Source: DATAOG01 sp963782885 (GTDB lineage: Bacteria; Pseudomonadota; Alphaproteobacteria; Geminicoccales; Geminicoccaceae). Taken from it: 64,000 nucleotides of DNA. Shown one piece after another: positions 17,815-30,710 of this stretch. Below the pieces are notes generated by a model. The model did no database searches, was not told where the DNA came from, and was given only the letters and a program-made list of their open reading frames with translations. Made by a program: the position numbers and the translations under genes. The stretch covers positions 310,001-374,000 of the forward strand of contig CAWALL010000015.1 of assembly GCA_963782885.1 (NCBI GenBank). The letters run 5' to 3'. Positions within the stretch are counted from its first letter, which is position 1, and every line of letters starts with the position of its first letter.

Positions 17815-18525
17815 ATGTACTTCGCCGTTCGCAGTCTCTCGGTCCGCTACGACAAGGTGCAGGCGCTCGAGCGCGTCTCGCTCGAGCTCGAGCAGGGTCG
17901 GATCATCGCGCTGATCGGCGCCAACGGCGCCGGCAAGACCACGACGCTGCGCGCGATCACCGGCCTGACCAAGGCCGCCGGCGGTGAGATCTGGTTCCAG
18001 GACGCGCGCCTCGACCGCCTGAGCCCGTCCGAGATCTGCGCCCGCGGCGTCGCCATGGTCCCCGAGGGGCGCCACGTCTATCCCTTCATGTCGGTCCGGG
18101 ACAATCTTTTGATGGGCGCCTATCGGCGCAAGGACAAGGCCGGCATCCGGGCCGATCTCGACAAGGTCTTCGTCCGCTTCCCGCGGCTCAAGGAGCGCAT
18201 CCGGCAGCAGGGCGGCACGCTCTCCGGCGGCGAGCAGGAGATGCTGGTGGTCGGCCGCGCCCTGATGGCTCGGCCGAAGCTGTTGCTGCTCGACGAGCCT
18301 TCGCTCGGGCTCGCGCCGATGGTCGTGCGCGAGATCGCGCGCCTGATCACCGCGGTCAACCGCGAGGACGGGGTCAGCGTGATCCTGGTCGAGCAGAACT
18401 CGCGCATGGCGCTCAGGGTCTCGGGCCACGCCTACGTTCTCGAGACCGGCCGCGTGGCGCTCTCCGGACCCTCGTCCGAACTGCTCGACAACGACCACGT
18501 CCGCCGGCTCTACCTCGGCGGGTGA
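17815..18525 (+). CDS. livF: LIV-type ABC transporter ATP-binding protein, LivF-like (cluster 2)
   Basis: A 236-residue ATPase with Walker A GANGAGKTTTLRAITG, signature LSGGEQEMLVVGRAL and Walker B LLLLDEPSLGLAP. ATG at 17815 is 15 bases after livG. Last gene of cluster 2. The convergent aldolase-like gene ends 135 bp further on; no clear terminator hairpin with a U tract was seen between them. Confidence 0.9.
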   Translation: MYFAVRSLSVRYDKVQALERVSLELEQGRIIALIGANGAGKTTTLRAITGLTKAAGGEIWFQDARLDRLSPSEICARGVAMVPEGRHVYPFMSVRDNLLMGAYRRKDKAGIRADLDKVFVRFPRLKERIRQQGGTLSGGEQEMLVVGRALMARPKLLLLDEPSLGLAPMVVREIARLITAVNREDGVSVILVEQNSRMALRVSGHAYVLETGRVALSGPSSELLDNDHVRRLYLGG

Positions 18526-18660
18526 CCTGCTCGTTCAGGGCGCGTGCGAGCGGGTCGCCCACGAGCGCCTGCCGGCGGTCCGGGCGCAGTATCAGAGCGA
18601 GGATGCCAGGGAAGGTGCGCGCGCCTTCGCCGACAAGCGCCAACCGGTCTGGCAAGGCCG

Positions 18661-19430
18661 CTAGCGGGCGTAGTCGGGCGCCTCGGCGTCGAGGATCGCC
18701 TTCAGCTCGGCGAAGTGGGCGCCGGCGAAGCCGCCGTAGTCCTGCCATTCCTTGGCGACCCGGGCGGCCAGATTGTCCGACACCAGGCGCAGCGGCTTGC
18801 CCGTCGAGTAGGCGAGCACCAGGATCTGGCAGGCCTTCTCCAGGTAGTAGAGCTCGTCGAACGCTTGGGCGACGCTCTCGGCGACCACGATCACGCCATG
18901 GTTCGCCAGCATCAGCACCGACTTGTCGCCGATCGCGCGGGCGAAGCGCAGCCCTTCGTCGATCGACAGCGCCAGACCGTCGTAGGCGTCCTCGTAGGCG
19001 ACCCGCCCGAAGAACCGGAGACAGTTCTGATCGACTGGCTTGATCTCGCCGTCCTTGAGCGTGGTCAGCGTGGTCGCGTAGGGCATGTGCGTGTGCAGGA
19101 TGCAGCGCGCGTGCGGCAGCTCGCGGTGGAGCGCGGCATGGATGTACCAGGCGGTCGGATCGGGCGCGTCCGGCCGCTCCAGCGCGGCGGGATCGGCGGC
19201 GTCGAGCAGCAGCAGATCGCTCGCCATGATGCGTGTGAAATGGCGCCAGCGCGGGTTGATCAGGAAGCGACGGCCGTCGTCGGTGATCGCGGCGCTGAAG
19301 TGGTTGGCAACCCCCTCGTGCCAGCCGAGCGGGCGGTCCAGCGAAACGCCGCCGCGAGATCGACCCGCGCCTGTCGCTCGGCCGGATCGAGATCCTCGAC
19401 CCCCCTGGTCCGTCGGGCAAAGGCGGACAT
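18661..19430 (-). pseudogene. Class II aldolase/adducin family protein, single-base frameshift
   Basis: Two overlapping frames make one gene. The N-terminal frame starts at ATG 19430 behind GGAGG (8-base spacing) and reads MSAFARRTRGVEDLDPAERQ to about 19335. The rest, LGWHEGVANHFSAAI to the stop, lies in another frame. Adding one C near 19329-19335 (CCCGCTCGG to CCCGCCTCGG) restores TARLGWHEG and gives exactly 257 codons. Metal ligands HTHMPYATTL and ANHGVIVV are intact. The family cleaves or epimerises sugar phosphates and related hydroxy acids; the substrate is unknown. Only one lesion in an otherwise clean gene suggests a recent mutation or a sequencing error. Confidence 0.85.
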
Positions 19431-19736
19431 TCGGCAAGACCTCCGGCGCTTCATCCTCTCGACCAGACCATCCCAGCCCGGCGGCGCGAGCTTGCCAGCG
19501 CGATTCCGTATCGACGGTCGCTGGATCCCGGACCCATGCTCGGGGCGCACTTCCTGTTGACCTCGACCCGGCGGACCTCAGCCGGCGGCTCGGGGCCGGG
19601 TGGGCGCCTGCCGACCTTGCCGTAGCCGCTCAGGATCTTGTTGACTGGGTCTGTGCAGTCGAGGCCCGGTGGTCGGTGATCGCTCGCGCCCGAAGGCATC
19701 GATCAAGCTGCCGCGGGAGCGCATGGGGAGACATCG
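19431..19736. promoter_or_regulatory. Divergent intergenic region
   Basis: About 305 bp between the divergently transcribed aldolase-like gene and the flavoprotein gene. It should contain both promoters. No operator or RNA element was recognised, and the open frames crossing it have no plausible product. Confidence 0.35.
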
Positions 19737-22163
19737 ATGACGGATCATGCGCGGGTCGTGATCATCGGCGGCGGCGCGGTCGGCTGCAGCGCGCTCTATC
19801 ACCTGGCGCTTCAGGGCTGGACCGAGTGCCTCTTGCTCGAGCGGGCCGAGCTGACCTCGGGCTCGACCTGGCACGCCGCCGGCAACTGCCCGACCTTCTC
19901 GACCAGCTGGAACGTGCTCAGGCTCCAGCGCTACGGCAACGAGCTGTATGCGCGGCTCGCGGCCGAAGGCGACCCGCCGCTCACCTGGCATGCGACCGGC
20001 TCGATCCGGCTCGCCCATGGCCGCGAGCGCATGGACGAGTTCCGCCACGTCGCCGCCATGGCGCGGGCGCAGGGCCTCGAGCTCGCGCTGATCACGCCCG
20101 CGGGGGCGAAGGAGCTCCATCCCTTCCTCGTGCTCGAGGACCTCGCGGGCGCGCTGCTCGATCCCTATGACGGCGACGTCGATCCGAGCCAGCTGACCCA
20201 GGCGTTCGCCACGCGGGCGCGCGCTCGGGGCTGCGAGATCCGCCGCTTCACCCGGGTCACCGGGCTCGAGCCGCGCCGAGATGGCACCTGGCGGGTGCAG
20301 ACCGATCAGGGCGGGATCGCCTGCGAAGTCGTCGTCAATGCCGCGGGCTATCGGGCCGGCGAGATCATGGCCATGGTCGGGCAGCAGCTGCCGCTCGTCG
20401 CGATGTCGCACCAGTATCTGGTGACGGAAAGCATTCCCGCGCTCGAAGCCCGCGGCGGGAAGCTGCCGCTGCTGCGCGATCCCGACGTCTCCTACTATCT
20501 GCGCCAGGAGCGCGCGGGTCTCCTGCTCGGGCCCTACGAGTGGCAGGCGCGACCGCATTGGCTGGACGGGATCCCCGCGGAGTTCGCCAACCAGCTGTTC
20601 GCGGACGACCTCGACCGTCTGGAGCCCTACATCGAGGCCGCGATCGCGCGCGTGCCGATCCTGGGTTCGGTCGGCGTGCAGCGGGTGATCAACGGCCCGA
20701 TTCCCTATTCGCCCGACGGCAATCCCTACATCGGCCCCGCGCACGGCCTGAACAACTTCTTCCAGTGCTGCTGCTTCTCGTTCGGCATCGTCCAGGCAGG
20801 CGGCGCAGGGAAGACACTTGCCGAATGGGTCGTGCACGGCGCGCCGGCATGGGACCTCTGGGGCTTCGACCCGCGCCGCTACACGGGCTATGCGACCAGG
20901 TCCTACGCGGTCGCCAGGGCGGTCGAGCTGTATCAGCGGGAATACGCGATCGCCTGGCCGTTCGAGGAGCGTCCGGCCGGCCGGCCGGCGCGCACGAGCC
21001 CCTTGTACGACCGGCTGCGGGCCAAGGGCGCGCGCTTCGGCGCCCGCGGCGGCTGGGAGCGCGCGACCTGGTTCGCGCCGCGCGATGTGCCCGATGCCGA
21101 ACGCTTGAGCTTCCGGCGCGCCGAGCGGCCCTGGTTCGAGGCGGTGGGCGAGGAATGCCGGGCGGTCACGACCGGCGTCGGCGTGCTCGACCTTCCCGGG
21201 GTCACGAAGTTCATGGTCGAGGGGCCGGGCGCCGAAGCCTGGCTCGACCGCCTGGTCTGCTCCCGCCTGCCGCGGGTCGGCCGGATCGGCCTCGGCTACG
21301 CGCTGAACGAGCGGGGCGGGATCGTCAGCGAGTTCACGATGACGCGGCTCGGGCCGGAGCGCTTTTACCTCGCGAGTGCCGCGGCCGCGGAATGGCACGA
21401 CGAGGACCTGCTGCGCAGCCGGCTGCCCGCCGGCGGCTCGGTGCGCATCGAGGACCTCTCGGCCCGCCTCGGCACGCTGCTCCTGGCCGGAGCGCGGGCG
21501 CGCGACGTGCTGGCCCAGGTGACCACGGCCGACCTCGGGAACGAGGCGTTGCCCTGGCTGTCGACGCGCACGGTCGAGATCGGTTGCGCCAAGGTGATGG
21601 TGCTGCGGGTCAATTCCGTGGGCGAACTCGGGTTCGAGCTCCACGCGCCGGTCGAGACGCTGGTGCCAGTCTATAACGCGCTGTTCGCGGCCGGCGCGGC
21701 GCACGGCATCCGCGACTTCGGCATCTATGCCGTCGACAGCCTCCGGCTCGAGAAGGCCTATCCGGCCTGGAAGACCGATCTGACCCTCGAGGCCACGCCC
21801 CTGACGGCGAGCCTCGATCGCTTCGTCGACCTCGGGAAGCCGGATTTCGTCGGCCGTGCGGCGCTGCTCCGGCAGCAGGCAGCAGGCCCGCGCGAGCGCC
21901 TGGTGCCGCTGATCCTGGACGATCCGGGCGAGATGGATGCGCCCGCCTGCGCACCGGTGCTGAAGGACGGCGCGGTCGTCGGGCTCGTGACCTCGGGCGG
22001 CTTCGGCTACCGGCTCGAGCGGAGCCTCGCGCTCGCCTCTCTCCGCTCCGATCTCGCGCTGCCGGGCGAGCGGGTCCTGGTCGAGATCTTCGGCGAACTC
22101 CGCCCGGCCACCGTCGGCGACCGCCCGCCCTACGATCCGGCCGACGCCCGTCTCAAAGCCTGA
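19737..22163 (+). CDS. Dimethylglycine/sarcosine dehydrogenase-like flavoprotein (DAO + GcvT domains)
   Basis: An 808-residue protein. The N-terminal FAD-dependent DAO domain (about 1-365) has the dinucleotide motif IIGGGAVGCSALYHL and GSTWHAAG, whose His is the covalent FAD attachment site in dimethylglycine dehydrogenase. A short FAO-type linker follows, then GcvT-like folate-binding domains (about 425-800) that take up the formaldehyde unit as methylene-tetrahydrofolate. The length matches the dimethylglycine/sarcosine dehydrogenase family. The precise N-methyl amine is not readable. A glycine cleavage operon 18 kb downstream could process the glycine formed. ATG at 19737 follows GGGGAG. 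Confidence 0.87.
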   Translation: MTDHARVVIIGGGAVGCSALYHLALQGWTECLLLERAELTSGSTWHAAGNCPTFSTSWNVLRLQRYGNELYARLAAEGDPPLTWHATGSIRLAHGRERMDEFRHVAAMARAQGLELALITPAGAKELHPFLVLEDLAGALLDPYDGDVDPSQLTQAFATRARARGCEIRRFTRVTGLEPRRDGTWRVQTDQGGIACEVVVNAAGYRAGEIMAMVGQQLPLVAMSHQYLVTESIPALEARGGKLPLLRDPDVSYYLRQERAGLLLGPYEWQARPHWLDGIPAEFANQLFADDLDRLEPYIEAAIARVPILGSVGVQRVINGPIPYSPDGNPYIGPAHGLNNFFQCCCFSFGIVQAGGAGKTLAEWVVHGAPAWDLWGFDPRRYTGYATRSYAVARAVELYQREYAIAWPFEERPAGRPARTSPLYDRLRAKGARFGARGGWERATWFAPRDVPDAERLSFRRAERPWFEAVGEECRAVTTGVGVLDLPGVTKFMVEGPGAEAWLDRLVCSRLPRVGRIGLGYALNERGGIVSEFTMTRLGPERFYLASAAAAEWHDEDLLRSRLPAGGSVRIEDLSARLGTLLLAGARARDVLAQVTTADLGNEALPWLSTRTVEIGCAKVMVLRVNSVGELGFELHAPVETLVPVYNALFAAGAAHGIRDFGIYAVDSLRLEKAYPAWKTDLTLEATPLTASLDRFVDLGKPDFVGRAALLRQQAAGPRERLVPLILDDPGEMDAPACAPVLKDGAVVGLVTSGGFGYRLERSLALASLRSDLALPGERVLVEIFGELRPATVGDRPPYDPADARLKA

Positions 22164-22270
22164 GCGGGCTCGTGCCGACGACGGAATCGCCCCTTGACGG
22201 GGATGGTAGGATGGAGAGCGATCGGCGATGGCAGCAAGGTCCGCCACGTCCAGGACGGGAGAACCAGCCG

Positions 22271-22552
22271 ATGCCAACCATGGCAGGATTGCAGCGCTCG
22301 GCTGCGCAGACGGGCAGCGCGCTGATCGAAACGATGCCCGACCCGATGCCCAGGCCCCCGCGCCGCCCGCCAGGGGAGCCGATCATCATCAAGGATCCGG
22401 CCCGACCGCCGGAGGCCCCGGAGGTCGACCGGCCTCTGGATGACGAGGACGAGCCGGAGATCGAGAAGCTGCCGGAAATCATCCCCGAGCAGCCGCCGCC
22501 TCCGGCCCCGTGGGAGCGGGCGGTGCGCGCGCGCAAAAGGGCCTGCGGCTGA
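22271..22552 (+). CDS. Small proline-rich acidic hypothetical protein
   Basis: A 93-residue ORF starting MPTMAGLQRSAAQTG. It is very rich in Pro, Glu and Asp (PRPPRRPPGEP, DRPLDDEDEPEIEKLPEIIPE) with a basic C-terminus, so it is probably disordered. Codon third positions are as GC-rich as in neighbouring genes, arguing for translation on this strand rather than the antisense frame. A GGGAGAA sequence lies about 10 bases upstream. No family was recognised. Confidence 0.45.
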   Translation: MPTMAGLQRSAAQTGSALIETMPDPMPRPPRRPPGEPIIIKDPARPPEAPEVDRPLDDEDEPEIEKLPEIIPEQPPPPAPWERAVRARKRACG

Positions 22553-22613
22553 CGGGGGATGACCACGAACTCATAGACGGGCGGGCGGGGTCCTGGGCCT
22601 GCGCAACCTCGCC

Positions 22614-22826
22614 ATGATCGAGAATATCCGACGCGCCCAAGATCCGGCCTGGCGCGAGCAGCTCGAACGGCAGCAGGTCGTGGCCAGGCTCGGACGCATG
22701 TTCGGCGGCGCCGAGGATCCGCTCCGCGCGCTCCAGGACCATGCCGACGCGCTCAAGGAAGAGTTGCGCCGGACGCCGCTGTCCCGGCGCGTTCCAGGCA
22801 GCCGTAGAAGCGTCGGCGGTCGCTGA
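22614..22826 (+). CDS. Possible small hypothetical protein
   Basis: A 70-residue ORF (MIENIRRAQDPAWREQLERQ) predicted to be mainly helical and charged in its first 55 residues, with a basic tail. It follows the proline-rich ORF by 60 bp. No recognised family and no strong ribosome binding site; it could be chance in GC-rich DNA. Confidence 0.25.
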   Translation: MIENIRRAQDPAWREQLERQQVVARLGRMFGGAEDPLRALQDHADALKEELRRTPLSRRVPGSRRSVGGR

Positions 22827-23247
22827 CCGCAGGAGATCTGAGGCATCGAAGTTCGCGCTCAAAGCGACAGTGATGAACAAAATCTAGAACCTACAGATGT
22901 AATGCCAACCAAAAAACGAAATAGGCTGCCGCTGCCCAAAACAAGAAATTGAAGCCGACCAGAAACGTCAGGACCAGAGCCGAAGCCCATTTTTCCCAGT
23001 TTGCTCTTGTCGTTGGGATTGCTGAGATGGTCTGCATTGCGGTCCGCCAATGATACAGTCTCCAGCACTGAAACGCGCCTTGTCGTCTGGAGGTTCCCTG
23101 GCAACGTTTTTGCCGACCGCTCAGCCGGCAGCATGAGCTCGCCCACCAGGAGCTGCGATCGCCGCAAGCTCTCTCTCGCCATTTGATCTGGCTCAAAGCG
23201 CCCGGCGAGGGTTCGTGGTGCGTAGTCGCAGACCGGGGGAGCTGCCG
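22827..23247. other. Lower-GC intergenic stretch
   Basis: About 420 bp with several A/T runs (around 22860-22960 and 22985-23030), clearly less GC-rich than the rest of the window. The only coding candidate is a short minus-strand membrane ORF at 22891-23037. The plus-strand operon begins at 23248, so its promoter is expected here, but no clear site was assigned. The base composition could reflect acquired DNA or a decayed gene. Confidence 0.4.
22891..23037 (-). CDS. Possible 48-residue single-span membrane protein
   Basis: A short ORF below the length of usual gene calls, starting MQTISAIPTTRANWEKWASA and continuing with about 28 strongly hydrophobic residues (LVLTFLVGFNFLFWAAAAYF). This composition fits a single membrane span with a short cytoplasmic N-terminus. 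The ATG lacks a well-placed Shine-Dalgarno, and GGAG sits about 20 bases upstream, so the start or the gene itself may be wrong. It lies in lower-GC sequence, where long hydrophobic frames arise more easily by chance. Confidence 0.3.
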   Translation of the reverse strand: MQTISAIPTTRANWEKWASALVLTFLVGFNFLFWAAAAYFVFWLALHL

Positions 23248-24875
23248 ATGAGCGAAGACCGTTCCGATCTCACACGGGCGCCGGACCTCGCGCACGAACG
23301 CCGGACCGGGCCGTTTCGCACCCAGCGGCCGATCTACGTCGACCTGCTGCCGCCCTGCAATCACGCCTGCCCCGCGGGCGAGAACATCCAGGCCTGGCTC
23401 GGCGCGGCGCAGGACGGGCGCTTCGAGGAGGCGTGGCGGATCCTGGCCGCCGACAACCCGATGCCGGCGGTCCATGGGCGGGTCTGCTATCATCCGTGCG
23501 AGGACGGCTGCAATCGCCAGTATCTCGACAGCGCGGTCAGCATCCACGCCGTCGAGCGCTTTCTCGGCGACAGCGCGATCGAGCAGGGGTGGCGGCACGA
23601 GCGCCCGCGCGACGGATCGGGCAAGCGCGTGCTCGTGGTCGGCGGCGGACCCTCGGGACTATCGGCCGCCTACCACCTCGCGCGCCTCGGCCATGAGGTC
23701 GAGATCCGCGACGCCGGCCCGATCGCCGGCGGCATGATGCATTTCGGCATTCCCGCCTACCGCATGCCGCGCGCCGTGCTCGAGGCCGAAATCCGGAAAA
23801 TCGAGGAGCTGGGCGTCAGGATCACGAGCAATCACCGGGTCGAGGACGTCGAGGCCGAGATGAAGGAAGGGCGCTTCGATGCCTGCTTCGTCGCGGTCGG
23901 CGCCCATCTCAGCAAGCGCACGGACATTCCGGCACGCGACGCCGCCAAGATGCTGGACGCGGTCGGTTTCCTGCGCAACGTCGAGAGCCAGGAGGCGCCG
24001 AAGCTCGGCCGGGTCGCGGTCTATGGCGGCGGCAACACGGCGATGGATGCCGCGCGGGTGGCAAGGCGGCTCGGCGCCTCGGAAGCCATGATCATCTACC
24101 GGCGCGACCGCGCGCACATGCCGGCACACGAATTCGAGGCCGCCGAGGCCGAGGCCGAGGGCGTCGAGATCCACTGGCTGCGCACGATCAAGTCGATCGA
24201 CCGGACGACGTTCACCGTCGAGGTCATGGAGATCGGCGAGGACGGCCGGCCCAAGCCGACGGGCAAACTCGAGACGCTGGAAGCGGACACGCTGATCATG
24301 GCGCTCGGCCAGGCGAGCGATACGGACTTCCTGAAGAAGGTCCAGGGCGTCGCGTTCCAGGACGACAGCACGGTCGTGGTCGATAGCAACATGATGACCG
24401 GACGCCCGGGCCTGTTCGCTGGCGGCGACATGGTGCCGTCTGAGCGCACCGTCACGGTCGCGGTCGGCCACGGCAAGAACGCGGCCCGCCACATTGACGC
24501 CTGGCTGCGCGGCAGGACCTTCCAGAGGCCGCCGAAACACGAGCTTGCAAGCTTCGACAAGCTCCACGTCTGGTACTACACCGACGCCGGCCAGCGGCAG
24601 CAGAGGGCGCTCGAGATCACCGAGCGGCTCGGCGGCTTCGACGAGGTGGTCGCCGGGCTCGGCGAGGGCGAAGCGCAGTATGAGGCGCGCAGGTGCCTCT
24701 CCTGCGGCAACTGCTTCGAGTGCGACGGCTGCTATGGCGCCTGCCCGGAGCATGCGATCGAGAAGCTCGGGCCCAGCAAGCGCTACCGCTACGATTACGA
24801 CCTGTGCACGGGCTGCGCCATCTGCTTCGAGCAGTGTCCGTGCCACGCCATCGAGATGATCCCGGAGCCCTCAAC

Positions 24876-24879
<4 letters not shown>
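23248..24879 (+). CDS. GltD-like NAD(P)H iron-sulfur flavoprotein partnered with PFOR
   Basis: A 543-residue protein. The N-terminus is the dihydropyrimidine-dehydrogenase-type Fe-S domain (C37, C41, C80, C84, C88; motif CNHACPAGENIQAW). FAD binding starts at VVGGGPSGLSAAYHLA (about 130-145) and the NAD(P) site at VYGGGNTAMDAARVARR. Two C-terminal [4Fe-4S] clusters follow (CLSCGNCFECDGC from 483 and CTGCAICFEQCP from 520). ATG at 23248 is preceded by GGGGGAG; longer frames are not supported. It overlaps the PFOR gene by four bases, so it probably passes electrons between NAD(P)H and the PFOR or a ferredoxin. Confidence 0.9.
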
Positions 24880-28495
<3,616 letters not shown>

Positions 28496-28499
<4 letters not shown>

Positions 28500-29515
28500 T
28501 CGACCTCGCAACGACCTATCTGGGCCTCAGGCTCAAGCATCCGGTCGTCGCCTCGGCGGGGCCGCTCTCGCATACCCTCGACGGCATCCGGCAGCTCGAG
28601 GACGCGGGCGCCGCCGCGATCGTGCTGTTCTCCCTGTTCGAAGAGCAGATCCGGCTCGAGAACGCCGCGACCGAGCATCTGATGGGGGCCGGCACCGAGA
28701 GCTTCCCCGAAGCGCTCGACTACTTCCCCGCGGTCGAGGATTACGAGGTCGGGCCGGAGCCGTACCTCGAGCTGATCCGCCGCGCGCGCGAATCCACCGG
28801 GGTCCCGATCATCGCGAGCCTCAACGGGATGACCCCGGCCGGCTGGGTCGACTTTGCCCGCAAGATCGAGCAGGCGGGCGCCTCGGCCCTCGAGCTCAAC
28901 GTCTACTACATCCCGGCCGATCTCGGCACGACCGGGCGGGAAGTCGAGGAGCTCTACCCGCACGTGCTGCGGGAGGTCCGTGCCGCGGTCCGCATCCCGA
29001 TCGCGATGAAGCTCAGCCCGTTCTTCAGCGCGCCCGGTGAGATCGCCCGGCGCCTCGCTTCGTCCGGCGCCGACGGCCTCGTGCTGTTCAACCGCTTCTA
29101 CCAGCCCGACTTCGATCTCGAGACGCTGGAGGTCGCGCCGACCCTGCAGCTCAGCCGGCCGGACGAGATCCGCCTGCCGTTGCTCTGGATCGCGATCCTG
29201 CACGGTCGCCTTGAAGCCTCGCTCGCCGCCAGCACCGGCGTGCACTCGGCGGACGAGGTCGTGAAATACCTGCTCGCCGGCGCCGACGTTGCGATGACGA
29301 CGTCTGCCCTCCTGAAGCACGGCGTGCGGCACCTCGAGACGCTGGTGAGCGGTCTGCGGCAATGGATGGAGCGCCGGGGCTACGCGTCGGTCGAGCAGAT
29401 GAAGGGTGCGATGAGCCAGAAGAACGTGGCCGACCCGGCCGCGTTCGAGCGCGCGAATTACATCAGGACCCTCGAGTCCTTCCAGCCGGCGCAGCGCGGC
29501 GCCGCCGCCGTCTGA
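28496..29515 (+). CDS. Dihydroorotate dehydrogenase-like (PyrD-like) protein
   Basis: A 339-residue TIM-barrel flavoprotein of the dihydroorotate dehydrogenase superfamily, starting MIDLATTYLGLRLKHPVVAS. Landmarks include IIASLNGMTPAGWVDFARKIE, ALELNVYYIP and IAMKLSPFFSAPGEIARRL. It differs from true PyrD in the catalytic loop and is the class regularly found next to PFOR genes, whose function is not established. It overlaps the PFOR gene by four bases (ATGA). Likely co-translated with the two upstream genes as a redox module. Confidence 0.85.
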
Positions 29516-29633
29516 GCCGACGTTTCCCCGCCCGGGCGATCTTGACGCGCCCCTCGGGCGCCGGTAGGCGTCAGCCAAACGCCTGCCGGCCGACCCAGCT
29601 CCGGCAGGCTCGAGCTGTTGAGGAGGCTCGGAC

Positions 29634-30710
29634 GTGAACGTCAGAGGCCGGGGCGCGATCGACTGCGACGTGCATGCCAACGTGCCGTCGATCCAGGCGC
29701 TGGTCCCCTATCTCGACGACTACTGGCAGGACATGGTGGAAGTGCGCGGCATCGACGGCTTCGAGAGCCGGAGCTATCCGCCGCAGGCACCGCTCAGCTG
29801 CCGGCCCGACTGGCGCAACGCCAAGGGCCGCCCTGCCGAGGACCTGGCAGCGCTCCGGACCCAAATCCTGGACCGCTGGCAGACGGAGATCGCGATCCTG
29901 AACTGCCTCTACGGCGTCCAGCTGATCATGGACGAGCACATGGCGGCCGCCTTCGCGGCCGCGGTCAACGACTGGCTGGTCAAGGAGTGGCTCGAGCCCG
30001 AGCCGCGGCTTCGGGCCTCGATCGTGGTCGCGCCGCAGAACCCGGCCCGCGCCGCGGACGAAATCGAGCGCCGGGCGGCCGACCCGCGTTTCGTCCAGGT
30101 GCTGCTGCTCGCGACCGGCGAGATGCCGCTCGGCCGCAGCGCCTACTGGCCGATCTACGCCGCCGCCGAGCGCCACGACCTGCCGGTCGGGATCCACGCC
30201 GGCAGCAGCTATCGCCACCCGGTCACCTCGGTCGGCTGGCCGTCGTTCCACGTCGAGGACTACGTGGCGCAGGCCCAGGGTTTCCAGGCGCAGCTCGCGA
30301 GCCTGGTCGCGCAGGGCGTGTTCGCCAAGTTCCCGGGGCTGAAAGTGGTGCTCCTGGAATCGGGGGTCACCTGGCTGCCCGGCTTCCTCTGGCGGTTCTC
30401 GAAATTCTGGCGGGGCCTGCGCAGCGAGGTCCCCTGGGTGGACCGCTCACCCGCCGAGATCGTGCGCGACCACGTCCGCCTGACGATCCAGCCGCTCGAC
30501 GGCCCGCCGGACGCGCACGACCTGGAGCGCGTGCTCGAGCACATCGGCTCGGACGAGATCCTGCTGTATGCCTCCGACTTTCCCCACTGGCACTTCGAGG
30601 GCGATGAGACCATACCAGAAGGAGTGCCGGCGGCGCTGCTCGACCAGATCACGGTCGGCAACCCGCTTGCCACCTATCCCCGGCTTGCCACCGATCTGGG
30701 AGACCTCTGA
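29634..30710 (+). CDS. Metal-dependent hydrolase, amidohydrolase 2 family (first copy)
   Basis: A 358-residue ACMSD/LigW-like TIM-barrel hydrolase or decarboxylase. The N-terminal metal motif is DCDVHAN rather than HxH, followed by VGIHAGSSYRHP (His ligand) and the C-terminal YASDFPHWHFEGDE (Asp ligand). GTG at 29634 is chosen because GAGGAGG lies about 8 bases before it. It overlaps the second amidohydrolase gene by one base (TGATG). Family members act on aromatic or heterocyclic acids, lactones and related substrates; the actual one is not readable. Confidence 0.87.
   Translation: MNVRGRGAIDCDVHANVPSIQALVPYLDDYWQDMVEVRGIDGFESRSYPPQAPLSCRPDWRNAKGRPAEDLAALRTQILDRWQTEIAILNCLYGVQLIMDEHMAAAFAAAVNDWLVKEWLEPEPRLRASIVVAPQNPARAADEIERRAADPRFVQVLLLATGEMPLGRSAYWPIYAAAERHDLPVGIHAGSSYRHPVTSVGWPSFHVEDYVAQAQGFQAQLASLVAQGVFAKFPGLKVVLLESGVTWLPGFLWRFSKFWRGLRSEVPWVDRSPAEIVRDHVRLTIQPLDGPPDAHDLERVLEHIGSDEILLYASDFPHWHFEGDETIPEGVPAALLDQITVGNPLATYPRLATDLGDL

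Noticed and set aside
19578..22277. Minus-strand open frame of 899 codons
   Set aside because: Antisense of the dimethylglycine/sarcosine dehydrogenase-like gene, which has complete FAD and GcvT motifs.
22153..22566. Minus-strand Ser/Gly-rich ORF
   Set aside because: Low-complexity translation; the plus-strand proline-rich ORF fits codon bias better.
29547..29561. Hairpin GCGCCC-CTC-GGGCGC after the PyrD-like gene
   Set aside because: Only six base pairs and no following U tract; could be chance in GC-rich DNA, so not listed as a terminator.
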